64,000 bases of DNA from G965220205 sp965220205 (GCA_965220205.1 OZ244812.1:2868673-2932672); one strand, 5' to 3'; shown: positions 28,314-36,614, numbered from the stretch's first letter. A program made the numbers and translations. Notes: generated from the letters alone by a model not told the origin.

Positions 28314-29081
28314 ATGGACAAGAAAACGAGACCGGCAACGCAATCGCCGTCCGCCAACGCAGCGGGCGACGAGGCTGCGCGCCTGGCTGCGCGCCTATTC
28401 GGCGAGGAGCCCCGGGGCAAATACGTCGTAGATGGCCGGTTGATCCGCATCTACCGCCTCCCGGTCGGCGATCTGGGGCTGCTCACGGTCGGGTTCCGTA
28501 TCACGGACCGGCCCTACGAGAAGTGGACCCGGCGCTTCAACCGGTTCAAGTACGGCGAACCTACCGCCGCCAGGGCGGCCACCCGCACGTTCTGCGCGGC
28601 GTTCGAGGGCTTCCACCCCGCCGGGAACCCGCGCGTCGTCGTCGTCTCCTCGGTCTCTTCAGGGCAAAATATTGTGCAATACGACACGCCGGCGTCGACA
28701 CTGGCGTCCGCGCTTGCACGATCCCGCGGCTGGGAGTGGCTTCCGCATCACATCACCAAGGATCGGCATCCCAGAATCAGCGGCATCGCCTCCGCGGCCG
28801 AGCGGGACGCCACCGTGGACGGGGTGTACCTGGCTGCCCCCATCGGAGGCGATCCCGGCCTTGTGCTAGTCGTCGACGACTTCTGCACGCGGGGAGCGAC
28901 GCTCGCGGACATCGCCCGCGCGATCCGGGAGTCCAACCCCGGATGGAAGATTCAGCCGGCCACCCTCGCCAGGACTGAGCGCGCCGCCTACTGGCAGGGC
29001 GAGCTGACCAACGCACACATCCCCGACACGCTGGATGCCGTCTGGCGCGGGGACCCGGAGGTCGCGTCGCCCTTCTATTGA
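28314..29081 (+). CDS. Phosphoribosyltransferase-domain protein
   Basis: A 255-aa protein whose C-terminal half carries LVLVVDDFCTRGATLADIAR (about residues 182-201), the PRPP-binding loop pattern of type I phosphoribosyltransferases. The N-terminal ~100 residues are not recognised. Downstream conserved pieces include ARTERAAYW. Such orphan PRTases occur beside ComF-like DNA-uptake genes and in some mobile-element or defence settings; the substrate cannot be read from the sequence. It starts at ATG 28314 and ends at the next dispersed repeat. Confidence 0.75.
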   Translation: MDKKTRPATQSPSANAAGDEAARLAARLFGEEPRGKYVVDGRLIRIYRLPVGDLGLLTVGFRITDRPYEKWTRRFNRFKYGEPTAARAATRTFCAAFEGFHPAGNPRVVVVSSVSSGQNIVQYDTPASTLASALARSRGWEWLPHHITKDRHPRISGIASAAERDATVDGVYLAAPIGGDPGLVLVVDDFCTRGATLADIARAIRESNPGWKIQPATLARTERAAYWQGELTNAHIPDTLDAVWRGDPEVASPFY

Positions 29082-29110
29082 AACGCAACAAGGGCTGCAT
29101 ACATGGCCGG
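29081..29110. repeat. Dispersed repeat copy c
   Basis: AAACGCAACAAGGGCTGCAT followed by ACATGGCCGG directly abuts the stop codon of the phosphoribosyltransferase gene. It matches the consensus with two changes in the A-run and stem. Confidence 0.55.
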
Positions 29111-29130
29111 CGCCACCGGCCGTACACTCC

Positions 29131-29160
29131 GCAAACGCAAAAAGCGCCCACATATGGATG
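29131..29160. repeat. Dispersed repeat copy d
   Basis: GCAAACGCAAAAAGCGCCCA followed by CATATGGATG. On the minus strand CACAT and ATGTG can pair before a T5 run, so it may end the leftward transcript of the 29177-29524 gene. Confidence 0.55.
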
Positions 29161-29176
29161 TGTCAGGCGTTGTTTC

Positions 29177-29524
29177 CTAGTCGCCGCTCCGGTCTTGGCC
29201 GGTCTCCTTCAGGAGCGTCTCGGCGAGCCGCCGATACTCCTCCCCTTCATCCGGCACACCCTCGGCCTCCAGGTCGCGGCTGAGGCGCAGGGCGAATGGC
29301 GGCGCGAACGCCTTGCACGACTCGCAGACGCTACCGAGTCCAATCCCGTTCAGCCTGTCCTCCAGGTAACCGCTCACGTTCCTCCGTTCCTCGGCTGAGG
29401 TGTCGGCTCCGCAGAAGGCCCTTTCACTGCGCGCATTCTCGTCGAACAGGTGCATCTCCATGACTTCGCACCTCTTACAGGTTTCGACTGCCCACGTCAA
29501 TGACCCATCTCCATTGGTTCTCAT
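29177..29524 (-). CDS. Hypothetical Cys-rich protein
   Basis: A 115-aa acidic protein, start ATG 29524 after GGGAGA. Cysteine pairs CKRC, FCGAD and CESCK suggest a zinc site. It is the last gene of the long leftward operon of the element. No family is recognised. Confidence 0.6.
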   Translation of the reverse strand: MRTNGDGSLTWAVETCKRCEVMEMHLFDENARSERAFCGADTSAEERRNVSGYLEDRLNGIGLGSVCESCKAFAPPFALRLSRDLEAEGVPDEGEEYRRLAETLLKETGQDRSGD

Positions 29525-29560
29525 GTCCTACTCTCCCTTCTATGTTTCCCAACTGTCCCC

Positions 29561-29590
29561 GAAATGAAAAGAGACCCCATACATGGACGC
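29561..29590. repeat. Dispersed repeat copy e (diverged)
   Basis: GAAATGAAAAGAGACCCCAT followed by ACATGGACGC fits the consensus only loosely. It is 10 bases from copy f. Confidence 0.4.
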
Positions 29591-29600
29591 GCAACCGGCC

Positions 29601-29638
29601 TGAAACGCAAAAAAGGCCGCACATATGGATGGGCGGGG
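29601..29638. repeat. Dispersed repeat copy f
   Basis: TGAAACGCAAAAAAGGCCGC followed by ACATATGGATGGGCGGGG, the best match to the consensus. On the minus strand CCGC/GCGG pairs ahead of T6, terminator-like. It overlaps the hairpin at 29635-29671. Confidence 0.6.
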
Positions 29639-29671
29639 GAGACCGTCGCAATGGCTGCGACGACCTCCCCC
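29635..29671 (-). repeat. Intergenic hairpin of the minus operon
   Basis: GGGGGAG (29635-29641) pairs with CTCCCCC (29665-29671), and inside it GTCGCA (29645-29650) pairs with TGCGAC (29656-29661). The two-tier stem lies 20 bases past the stop of the 29692-30243 gene. It has the same two-stem plan as the hairpins at 40-44 kb. Confidence 0.65.
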
Positions 29672-29691
29672 GTGCTTCGCGCTCAGGCTTC

Positions 29692-30243
29692 CTAGAAGAG
29701 CCTCAGCGTCTGCTGTGCCTGGTCCGTCTCGGTCTCGGCGTTCGCGGCCTGGGCCGTCTCCTGGCCCCGCCTGTTGCGCCGTCTGGGCGGGGGAGCGGGC
29801 CGCTCGTAGGCGGGGTGCTTCGGCGACTCCTCCCACCTGGCCCTGGCCCGCTCGATCACCGCCGGGACCTCCTGGGCCAGCGCGGACTCGTCCACGTCAT
29901 CGAAGGTCTCGATGTGCGGGTCCGACGCGGGCTGCTGCACCCCGATGACGGCCCGGCCTCCCTTGATGGAGACGACGACCTTCAACTCATCCGATGGAGC
30001 GGCCTCCGCCTCGCCAGCTTCCCCGGCGTCGCCGGTATCCTGCCCATCCTGTGCGCCCTCCTTGTCGGCGTCCTGCTCCTCGGCAACCGCAGGTTCCCCG
30101 GTGGCGTCGGAGCCTTGGGTGTCCTGTTCTTCCGCGACCGTAGCGGCCGTGTCGTCCGCCTTGTCCGCCGAGTCGCCGAAGAGAGCGTCGTCCGCGCTCG
30201 GCGCGTCCGGGCGCGTTGCTTCCGTTCCGATCTCGTCTGGCAT
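29692..30243 (-). CDS. Acidic hypothetical protein of the PRTRC region
   Basis: A 183-aa protein, start ATG 30243 after AAGGAGA. The first ~85 residues are low-complexity and acidic; a compact part follows (LKVVVSIKGGRAVIGVQQ to about residue 150), then a basic PPPRRRNRRG tail. The folded part could be a PRTRC-associated protein by position, but I do not recognise a family. Continuous with the genes upstream in the operon. Confidence 0.65.
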   Translation of the reverse strand: MPDEIGTEATRPDAPSADDALFGDSADKADDTAATVAEEQDTQGSDATGEPAVAEEQDADKEGAQDGQDTGDAGEAGEAEAAPSDELKVVVSIKGGRAVIGVQQPASDPHIETFDDVDESALAQEVPAVIERARARWEESPKHPAYERPAPPPRRRNRRGQETAQAANAETETDQAQQTLRLF

Positions 30244-30280
30244 GGTCTTCTCCTTTCCTTATATGGTTCGTCCCTCTTGG

Positions 30281-30673
30281 CTAGGCCGCCATCCTCGACT
30301 GCCTCTTGATCTCGCCGAGGGTGGTCGGCTTCCAGTAGAGGTCGCGCTCCACGGCGGGCACGCCCCCGAGCACGGTCGCCTCCGCCATCTCGGTGAGATC
30401 GAAGTAGCCAAGCTCGGTCTCGAACCCCTCGACGAGTCCGAAGCACTCGCCGGTTTCGGCGTTCCACTCCGTGATGTACCAGGTCCAGTTGGCGTAGGGC
30501 GAGAACAGCTTGACGTGGGCGACGACGGAGTCGTAGTCGGCGGCGTTCTCGTTGGCGTAGAGGGCGGGGATGGTCTCCCCGAGCTCCTTCGTCATCAGCT
30601 TGTGCCTGCGCAGGCCGCTGTGGTTGTCCTGCCACATGGTCGTGGTCGTGGTGGTTCCGTTCTTGTCGGTCAT
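30281..30673 (-). CDS. DUF2958 family protein
   Basis: A 130-aa protein starting at ATG 30673 with AAGGAGAG upstream; an upstream extension of the frame is a shadow of the ThiF gene. The segments AHVKLFSPYANWTWYITEWN, CFGLVEGFETELGYF and VERDLYWKPTTL match the DUF2958 pattern, a small family common on plasmids and integrative elements, often beside JAMM or replication genes. Function is unknown. Confidence 0.8.
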   Translation of the reverse strand: MTDKNGTTTTTTMWQDNHSGLRRHKLMTKELGETIPALYANENAADYDSVVAHVKLFSPYANWTWYITEWNAETGECFGLVEGFETELGYFDLTEMAEATVLGGVPAVERDLYWKPTTLGEIKRQSRMAA

Positions 30674-30717
30674 CGGTCTCTCCTTGTCTTCGCTGAGTGT
30701 GGATTTGCTTGCGCCGA

Positions 30718-31518
30718 TCACTCGACGTAGGTCCCCACTGTCCGCTCCACCGCCTCCGGGGTGACGTAGGTGGGTGTGACCGTCCCCAGGTCCATGTCCA
30801 GGTAGAGGGCCATGAAGGGGCAGGTTCCCGCCACCATGCGGCGGACCACCTGTAGCACCAGGGACGCCATCATCTGGTTGATGGTGGGGTCCTGGTCGGT
30901 GAGGTCGAGGGCCGCCGCGCAGTCCACGTCCGGGGGACGGGTGGACACGGCGGTCAGCAGGTCGGGGCGCTGGAGCGTGGGCGCGGGGGCCAGGTAGCAG
31001 GTATCGCCCTCGAATGGAGGCTCCTCCCAGTCGACCCGGCCGGAGACGTTGCCCACCAGCACCTGTCCCCAGTTGGTGTCGTTGCCGGCGTCGATGAGCC
31101 AGCGGGCCGGGTGTCCCGGCAGGCATTCGGCCATCGCCCGTCTTGCGGCGGCGTTGTCGGCGCAGCCGATGATCAAGCTCTCGCCGAAGTCGATGAGGCC
31201 GGGGTAGACGGGTCCTTTCGGGCGTTCTTCGTACTCCCGGAAGGGGTAGACGGAGTAGCCGACCGGACGCCGGTAGGCTTTCGCCAGCCGGTCCGCGAGG
31301 GCTTTGCTCTTGAACTGCCCCACGTCCCCCGGGTAGAAGTTCTGGCGCAGGAGGTTGTGGGGCTCCACCCGGTCGTGGTCGACCAGGACGATGTTGGCCT
31401 CCCGCCCTTGAAAGAGGCGGCAGAGGCCCTCGGCGACGAAGCCGCCGGTCCCGCCGCAGCCGACCACCGTTATCCAGGGGTTGTCCAGCAGAAAAGCGTT
31501 GTCCAGTCGGTAAGGCAT
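30718..31518 (-). CDS. PRTRC system ThiF (E1-like) protein
   Basis: A 266-aa E1-like adenylyltransferase. The nucleotide-binding loop VVGCGGTGG is at residues 18-26, followed by VDHDRVEPHNLLRQNF, the D-x(n)-N-x-x-RQ pattern of ThiF/MoeB/E1 enzymes. In ubiquitin-like systems E1 enzymes adenylate the C-terminus of the small modifier. Its start overlaps the JAMM gene by 49 bases. The order C, F-position, B (E2-like), A (JAMM), ThiF is that of PRTRC cassettes. Candidate transfer cysteines are present in the C-terminal half but none can be named with certainty. Confidence 0.85.
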   Translation of the reverse strand: MPYRLDNAFLLDNPWITVVGCGGTGGFVAEGLCRLFQGREANIVLVDHDRVEPHNLLRQNFYPGDVGQFKSKALADRLAKAYRRPVGYSVYPFREYEERPKGPVYPGLIDFGESLIIGCADNAAARRAMAECLPGHPARWLIDAGNDTNWGQVLVGNVSGRVDWEEPPFEGDTCYLAPAPTLQRPDLLTAVSTRPPDVDCAAALDLTDQDPTINQMMASLVLQVVRRMVAGTCPFMALYLDMDLGTVTPTYVTPEAVERTVGTYVE

Positions 31519-32177
31519 TCGATCACCTCCTCTGTGATTTCATCGGTCGAGTCCGGCCCCTCACCCACCAGCCGGACGCCGGGGTGTGGGCCGTCGAAGA
31601 CCTGCGGCCAGTCCACCGGGGCGAAGTGGCCGTAGACGCCCACCCGGAGGCTCAGCTCCGGTTCGGGCGTGTCGAGGCGTCCCACGACGCCGTAGACGCG
31701 GAAGCCTTGTTCGTCGCCGTCGTCGGTCTTCGAGAAGAAGGCGCGGGAACTTCCGTGGGAGTGGAACTCGGCCACCACCCCTGGGGGCGGCGTGTACTTG
31801 AGCGACGAAGCCGTCCCCTCCTGTTGGGGCACCACCAGCCGGTAGGCTCGCCCGTCCCACCGCACGGCGAAGAACCGCTCGGTGTGCGGGTCGTCCTGGA
31901 ACCAGCGCAGCCCGATCTCGAAGAGACGGGCCGGGATGGGGCCGTGGGCAAGCTCCACCTTCTCGGTGACGGAAGCCAGCCCCCGCACCTCGCAGGGAGC
32001 GACCAGCACCCGCGCCGTCAGGTTGGCGCTCTCGGATTGGACGTAGACGCCGCCCGCTCCGAGAACGTAGTCGAATCCGATGCCGTGTGAGCCGGTCAGT
32101 CCGTCCCTGTGGTTTACGAGGTAGCCCACCGGCGCAGGTCGGTCGTTCGAGGCAGGCCCCGCGCTAGCGGTAGCCAA
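31470..32177 (-). CDS. PRTRC protein A-like JAMM metalloprotease
   Basis: A 235-aa protein with a complete JAMM motif: Glu137, then HSH at 139-141, seven residues, Ser149 and Asp152 (EFHSHGSSRAFFSKTD). JAMM enzymes remove or process ubiquitin-like proteins. Start TTG 32177 is chosen because GGGGAGG lies just before it and it overlaps the end of the E2-like gene by 14 bases; the longer frame upstream would sit inside that gene. It overlaps the ThiF gene downstream. It is likely the deconjugating or processing peptidase of the cassette. Confidence 0.82.
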   Translation of the reverse strand: MATASAGPASNDRPAPVGYLVNHRDGLTGSHGIGFDYVLGAGGVYVQSESANLTARVLVAPCEVRGLASVTEKVELAHGPIPARLFEIGLRWFQDDPHTERFFAVRWDGRAYRLVVPQQEGTASSLKYTPPPGVVAEFHSHGSSRAFFSKTDDGDEQGFRVYGVVGRLDTPEPELSLRVGVYGHFAPVDWPQVFDGPHPGVRLVGEGPDSTDEITEEVIECLTDWTTLFCWTTPG

Positions 32178-32871
32178 GCCGCCTCCCCTGGGAGGCCGCG
32201 ATGACCTGGGCCACCGTGCACTGGGGAACAAGGTCCTCAACCGGGTACTCAGTCCTTCCATCTATCTCCTCCCATAGCGCGTGCAGGTTGTCGGGGTGCT
32301 TCCTCGACCGGTCCGTGGTGTCGCCGGTGCCGGAGAAGTAGGACTGGAAGAAGGACTCCGGTATCAGCTCCACCTCCTCGGGGAAGCGGTGGCTTCCGGG
32401 GCAGACCCGCCCGTCCCGGAAGACGTTGAAGGCGGGCATCTTGTAGAGCATCTGCTCTGGGTCGGCCGGCCTGCTCTGGGCCGCGTAGACCCAGGGGGCG
32501 CGGCCCGGCGAGCAGACGAAGACCAGCCCCGGCATGGGAAGCCGGAGCCGTGCGGGGGCCTTGAACGCCTCCCGTTGCAGGGCAACGGGCCAGACCTGTG
32601 TCGGCCTCCAGAGGGCCACCACCTGCCCGGTCTCGCCCTGGTTCCACCAGAGGGCCTCCTGTGGCAGCAGCCCCGAGGAGGCCCCCAGGTGCTGGATGAA
32701 CACGTTGGCGATCTCGTCCGCCGAGACGGTCCTCACCCAGGTCGAGTCTCCCTCGAAGCCCCGCAGCAGCAGCGTCTCTTCGTAGACCTCCAGTTGGAGG
32801 TTCAGCTTGTCCCTGGGTATGTCCGCCGGTCCCGGCAGGGACCACTCGGTCTTCTCCGTTTCAGTCGTCAT
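32164..32871 (-). CDS. PRTRC protein B (Prok-E2 family)
   Basis: A 235-aa E2-like protein. The part from MPAFNVFRDGRVCPGS (residues 145-160) fits the Prok-E2_D pattern in which the Cys after GRV (here Cys157) is the predicted thioester site, followed by H161 and P164. It starts at ATG 32871, overlapping the preceding gene by 11 bases. Role by family: to take the activated small modifier from the ThiF/E1 and pass it on. No E3 is needed in the predicted prokaryotic scheme. Confidence 0.82.
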   Translation of the reverse strand: MTTETEKTEWSLPGPADIPRDKLNLQLEVYEETLLLRGFEGDSTWVRTVSADEIANVFIQHLGASSGLLPQEALWWNQGETGQVVALWRPTQVWPVALQREAFKAPARLRLPMPGLVFVCSPGRAPWVYAAQSRPADPEQMLYKMPAFNVFRDGRVCPGSHRFPEEVELIPESFFQSYFSGTGDTTDRSRKHPDNLHALWEEIDGRTEYPVEDLVPQCTVAQVIAASQGRRLGYR

Positions 32872-33709
32872 GGTCGTCGTCCTCCTTTCCTTGTTCTTGT
32901 TCGGGCAGCCGGGGCAGGACGGTGTCCAGCATCTCGGCGAAGCGGCCTGGGAGCTCCTCCTCCAGCCAGTCGGCCAGCCTGCACACCGAGTCCATCAGGG
33001 CGTTGGCCTTCCGCCACTCCTCCGTCCCCTCGGCGATAATCTCGTCCTCCCAGGGGTCGCAGAACCCGTCATAGTTGCCGTCTTCGTAGCAGTGGTCGAG
33101 GAAGAAGTTGCCGGTCTCGGCGAAGACCCAGGAGGCGGCCTTCGCCGCCCCTTCGAACCGGGTTTCCTTCACCGCCTCCGTCAGGTCCTCGACAGGTATG
33201 CCGCCCTGGGGAATCCTCTCCAGGGTCGATTGCGGGATGCGCTCGGCGGCCGACTCAAGCCAGGCCACCCGTATCTCGTCGGACTCCCCGTAGAAGGAGT
33301 CCGGGGGCCTGGTCAATAGGAGAAGGGCCGAGATGCCGTCCCGGTAGCCGTTCCACAGCTCGTGGAGGCCGTCGTAGCCGAAGCCCATCAGGTCGAAGGG
33401 GATGCCCCTGCGCATCCAGCTCCAGGGGGGTTCATCCCCCTCCCATTCCATCCAGTATTCGATGAACGGGGCGTAGAGGGGGAAGTGTTTCTGTCCGAAG
33501 AGGTTGGCGAAGCGCTCCACCCTGGTGCGCACGTCGGGGGCCGAGAGCGCCGCCTCCGCCTCACTGGGAAAGAGACGGCGCACCAGCTCCGCGAACCATG
33601 CGTAGTCGTCGGCGTAGCCGACGATGGTGACCAGCTCCCGCAGCGACGGCGGACGCCGCAGGAGCAGTTGGGCGAGACCGCTCAGGAGCGCCGGGGTCGC
33701 AGCTGCCAC
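32861..33709 (-). CDS. PRTRC protein F-position protein
   Basis: A 282-aa protein, start GTG 33709 with AAGGAGG 7 nt upstream; the longer open frame reaching 34213 overlaps other genes and is rejected. The N-terminus is helical (LLSGLAQLLLRRPP), the middle is rich in Trp, Tyr and Asp (YWMEWEGDEPPWSWMRRGIP), and the C-terminus is an acidic tail (GKEDDDHDD). It occupies the place of PRTRC protein F between C and B, but sequence likeness to that family cannot be shown by eye. Overlaps both neighbours. Confidence 0.65.
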   Translation of the reverse strand: MAAATPALLSGLAQLLLRRPPSLRELVTIVGYADDYAWFAELVRRLFPSEAEAALSAPDVRTRVERFANLFGQKHFPLYAPFIEYWMEWEGDEPPWSWMRRGIPFDLMGFGYDGLHELWNGYRDGISALLLLTRPPDSFYGESDEIRVAWLESAAERIPQSTLERIPQGGIPVEDLTEAVKETRFEGAAKAASWVFAETGNFFLDHCYEDGNYDGFCDPWEDEIIAEGTEEWRKANALMDSVCRLADWLEEELPGRFAEMLDTVLPRLPEQEQGKEDDDHDD

Positions 33710-33912
33710 CGCAGCGCCTCCTTCAGCCTTCCCGTGGCAGAGGCGTAGTCCTGCGCCTGCGTGCAGGCCATTTCGACATCCTTCTGCCTTGCGGCCGCGG
33801 CGTCCAGGTCGAGGGAGCCGTCGGGCCGTGTGAGCTCCGCCGTGAGCTCGATGATGCTGAGGCCCGCCGGCGGGGTCGCCGCCAGCAGGCCCGCGAAGGT
33901 CCTGGTGTCCAT
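33682..33912 (-). CDS. Small hypothetical protein of the PRTRC cassette
   Basis: A 76-aa protein, start ATG 33912 after AAGGAGGG, 12 bases after the ubiquitin-like gene. The N-terminal FAGLLAATPPAGLSIIELTA recalls PRTRC protein E N-termini in style but this is weak. Its 3' end overlaps the next start by 28 bases. Confidence 0.55.
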   Translation of the reverse strand: MDTRTFAGLLAATPPAGLSIIELTAELTRPDGSLDLDAAAARQKDVEMACTQAQDYASATGRLKEALRWQLRPRRS

Positions 33913-33924
33913 CGGATGCCCTCC

Positions 33925-34122
33925 TTACCGGGTGAAGGCGCCCTTGGTGCCCACCCTGCGCTGGAACTCGTAGATGGTGTCGTCGCCCCTGGTCGTCTCC
34001 TTCACCGAGGCGTTGGCGATCTCGCCGTAGAAGTCGCTGAGCGTTGCCTTCACCTGGTCGACGCTCATCTCGGGGTCGGGGTCCGGGAACTCTCTGTCGT
34101 CGTATACGAACACTCTTGCCAT
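33925..34122 (-). CDS. PRTRC protein C (ubiquitin-like small protein)
   Basis: A 65-aa protein that follows the PRTRC-C pattern closely: RVFVYDDREFPDPDPEMS at the start, YGEIANASV in the middle and a C-terminal FQRRVGTKGAF. This family is predicted to have a ubiquitin-like beta-grasp fold and to be the modifier of the E1/E2/JAMM cassette. The KG is followed by AFTR rather than ending as GlyGly, so processing by the JAMM protein or a non-conjugating role is possible. Start ATG 34122, AAGGAG upstream. Confidence 0.85.
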   Translation of the reverse strand: MARVFVYDDREFPDPDPEMSVDQVKATLSDFYGEIANASVKETTRGDDTIYEFQRRVGTKGAFTR

Positions 34123-34170
34123 GACTAATCTCCTTTGTAAGAGTTGCTGTCTTCCTGCGTTGCCGTTTGC

Positions 34171-34205
34171 GGGAGAGGCCGCCGCTCCGAATGCGATGAC
34201 CTCCC
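34171..34205 (-). repeat. Intergenic hairpin of the minus operon
   Basis: GGGAG (34171-34175) pairs with CTCCC (34201-34205) around a GC-rich interior ending GATGACCTCCC, very like the hairpin at 29635-29671. It lies between the helicase stop (34221) and the ubiquitin-like gene. Confidence 0.5.
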
Positions 34206-34220
34206 CCGTGCATCTGCGGT

Positions 34221-36557
34221 CTAGCGTCCCGCGCCGACCGTCTCTGCTTCCTGCTCCATCGCCCACTCGAACATCGAGAGGCTTGCGGGCTGGGGCTTCC
34301 CGTTGCGGCGCTTCGGTTTCACCGGCTCCTCGGACATGAACTCGGCCCAGGAGAACAGCGACTGCTGCGGCTCCTCAGCCTCCTCGTGGTGGCCGTTGGC
34401 CCCGTTGCCGTTGGCGTGACCGTTGACCGGGACCAGTTCGACCGTCGGCCCGAAGATGTCGGACCCGTGGCCGTTGCCATTGCCGTTGACCGCCGCCGTC
34501 TCAGCCTCGACCTCGACGGTCTTCCAGCCGTCGTCCACCAGCAGCTCCTCGGCGGTCGCCTCGGCGTCCCGCGCCTGGGCGAACGCCTCCTCCACCGTCT
34601 CGTCGCCGGCCTCCTCCTCGTCGCCGCTCACGATCTTGCGGGCCAGGGCCATCATCAGGTCGTCGCCGTCGTCACCGTAGGCGGCCAGCCCGTCCTCCGG
34701 CAGCTCCCCCTCCACCGCCAGCGAGCTTTGCAGCTTCTTCGCCACCAGCTTCAGGGCGTCGGCCTGGAGGGTGTTCCGGTAGGACATGAACACGACCTTG
34801 ACGGGCCGCGTCTGCCCGATGCGCCACGACCGCCGCGACGCCTGCCGCATGACGTAGGTGCTGTAGTCGATCTCATCCCAGACGATGGTTGGGAAGTCGA
34901 TGAGGTCGAGGCCGGTCTGCACCAGCCTGGGGTGGCAGACCATCACGTCGATGCCCTGCTTGACCTTCTCGGCCACCCACGCCTCCCGCTTTTCCGGGGC
35001 CACGGCGTCCGCCTTCATCACCGCCACCCGGAAGCCGTGCCGGGTGAGGAAGTCGTCCATCCGACCGGTGATGTCCCGCGTCCCCGTGTGGGTGACGTAG
35101 ACCAGCACCCGGCGTCCGGCGAGCCGCTCCGCCGCCACCAGGTCCACCAGCGCCTTCTCCTTCGGGTAGAGCTTCTCCTCGGAGAGGGGAGGCACCGCGA
35201 CGATGACGTCGCCCGACCTGGGGTCGAAGACCGTCTCCCCCCTGGTGCAGCCGTCCGGGTAGGCGAGGAGCGTCTGGAGGTAGGTCGCCAGCAGCCGCTT
35301 GGAACCGGACTTGAGGGCCTTGGACAGCTCCCTCTTCAGCTCCTCGAAGACCTTGTTGTAGGCCGACCGCTGGGAGTAGCCCGTCGCGTCCTCCTCCGAG
35401 TCCATCGAGGACAGGAGGATCTGCTCGTCGTAGTCCGGCAGGCCCGAGGCGACGTCGGCCAGCTTGAGGAAGATGGTGTTCCCAATGATGTGGAAGAGGG
35501 CCGAGGGCACCAGGCCCGGCTTCTCCCTGACCACCTTGCGGTAGCTGCGTCGGCGGCTGTTGCGCCCGTCCTCCAGGGCGTCGTCGTCGGGCTTGCCGAT
35601 GGAGACCTCCTCGAAGCCGTACCGCTGAATCCAGCGGTGCTCGTCGGAGCGCCCGAACTCCGTGCGAATCTCAGGCGAGAACCGGTAGAGCAGGTGAAAC
35701 AGCGTCGAGGAGTACCCGCCCATCATGGTCCCCGTCAGGCTGAGGGACTTGCCGCAGGCTTCCGCGAGGGTGCCGGCGGCGATGCCCTGGGCCGAGCCGC
35801 GAGCCTTGTACTCGTGGACCTCGTCCCCGACCAGCAGGTCGAAGAAGCCCTTCATGTGATGCTTCACGTAGTCGGCCAGCGGATAGCGAGCCGGGCCCGT
35901 CTTGTCCGCCTGCCACAGGGGTTCGCCGCAGGCGTCGCAGGTGTGCTTCCTGCGGTTCAGGTCCTTGTGCGTCAGCGGCACGCCGTCCTTGTCGACGATC
36001 TGCGCCGTGCAGGAGGGGCAGCAGGGGACCCGGAACGGCTCTCCCGTCTCCTCCTCCCGAATCAGCCTGCCCTTCGACGTGGCCCACCGGTGTATGACGG
36101 CGGGCATCCAGCGGTAGGACAGCTTGGCCCGCTCCCGGCTCATCACCGCGAACAGCGGGCCGGGGCCGATGGAGAGGCGCAGCCTCTCCAGGTCGGTGAT
36201 GGACGTTACGATGACGGCCCTTGCGCCGGGCACCGTCATCTCCACCTCCCGCTTCCACTTGGGCACCAGGTGGGGCGGGCAGAGCACCAGCACCCTCTTG
36301 AAGCCCGCCATGTGTGCTGCGGCCGCCCCGATGAAGGTCTTTCCCGTGCCCATTTCTCCCACCACCGTCGTGCCCCGGTGGGCCTCCAGCGAGAGGGCTG
36401 CGCCCTTGATGGTATCGGCCTGCGCCCCCAGGGGCCTGCGGAGCAGGCGGGGGAGAATGCCGCCGTTCTCCGAGGGCCGGTAGAGGGGCGGGTAGGACTC
36501 CACCACCCGCCGGGCGATGGCCTCCTTGAACTTGTCGATGAAATCTCCGAGATTCAT
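34221..36557 (-). CDS. DEAD/SNF2-type helicase
   Basis: A 778-aa superfamily 2 helicase. Walker A GEMGTGKT is at residues 67-74, the DEVH box at about 245-248, a four-Cys zinc motif (CPSC ... CDAC) lies between them, and the C-terminal motif SRRSWRIGQTRPV is typical of SNF2-like enzymes. The tail has an NGNGNGHG-rich linker and a short conserved end. It stands directly upstream of the PRTRC genes, as helicases often do in these cassettes. Start ATG 36557. Likely role: DNA remodelling in element replication or transfer. Confidence 0.85.
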   Translation of the reverse strand: MNLGDFIDKFKEAIARRVVESYPPLYRPSENGGILPRLLRRPLGAQADTIKGAALSLEAHRGTTVVGEMGTGKTFIGAAAAHMAGFKRVLVLCPPHLVPKWKREVEMTVPGARAVIVTSITDLERLRLSIGPGPLFAVMSRERAKLSYRWMPAVIHRWATSKGRLIREEETGEPFRVPCCPSCTAQIVDKDGVPLTHKDLNRRKHTCDACGEPLWQADKTGPARYPLADYVKHHMKGFFDLLVGDEVHEYKARGSAQGIAAGTLAEACGKSLSLTGTMMGGYSSTLFHLLYRFSPEIRTEFGRSDEHRWIQRYGFEEVSIGKPDDDALEDGRNSRRRSYRKVVREKPGLVPSALFHIIGNTIFLKLADVASGLPDYDEQILLSSMDSEEDATGYSQRSAYNKVFEELKRELSKALKSGSKRLLATYLQTLLAYPDGCTRGETVFDPRSGDVIVAVPPLSEEKLYPKEKALVDLVAAERLAGRRVLVYVTHTGTRDITGRMDDFLTRHGFRVAVMKADAVAPEKREAWVAEKVKQGIDVMVCHPRLVQTGLDLIDFPTIVWDEIDYSTYVMRQASRRSWRIGQTRPVKVVFMSYRNTLQADALKLVAKKLQSSLAVEGELPEDGLAAYGDDGDDLMMALARKIVSGDEEEAGDETVEEAFAQARDAEATAEELLVDDGWKTVEVEAETAAVNGNGNGHGSDIFGPTVELVPVNGHANGNGANGHHEEAEEPQQSLFSWAEFMSEEPVKPKRRNGKPQPASLSMFEWAMEQEAETVGAGR

Positions 36558-36614
36558 CTCAGCGTCTCCTTTCCTTGCGGCTCTGGCGGACGCCGGGAAC
36601 CGAGACGCACCACG

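Noticed and set aside
32861..34213. A single 450-aa gene
   Set aside because: Its first third lies over two better-supported genes in other frames; the real start is GTG 33709 with a good ribosome site.
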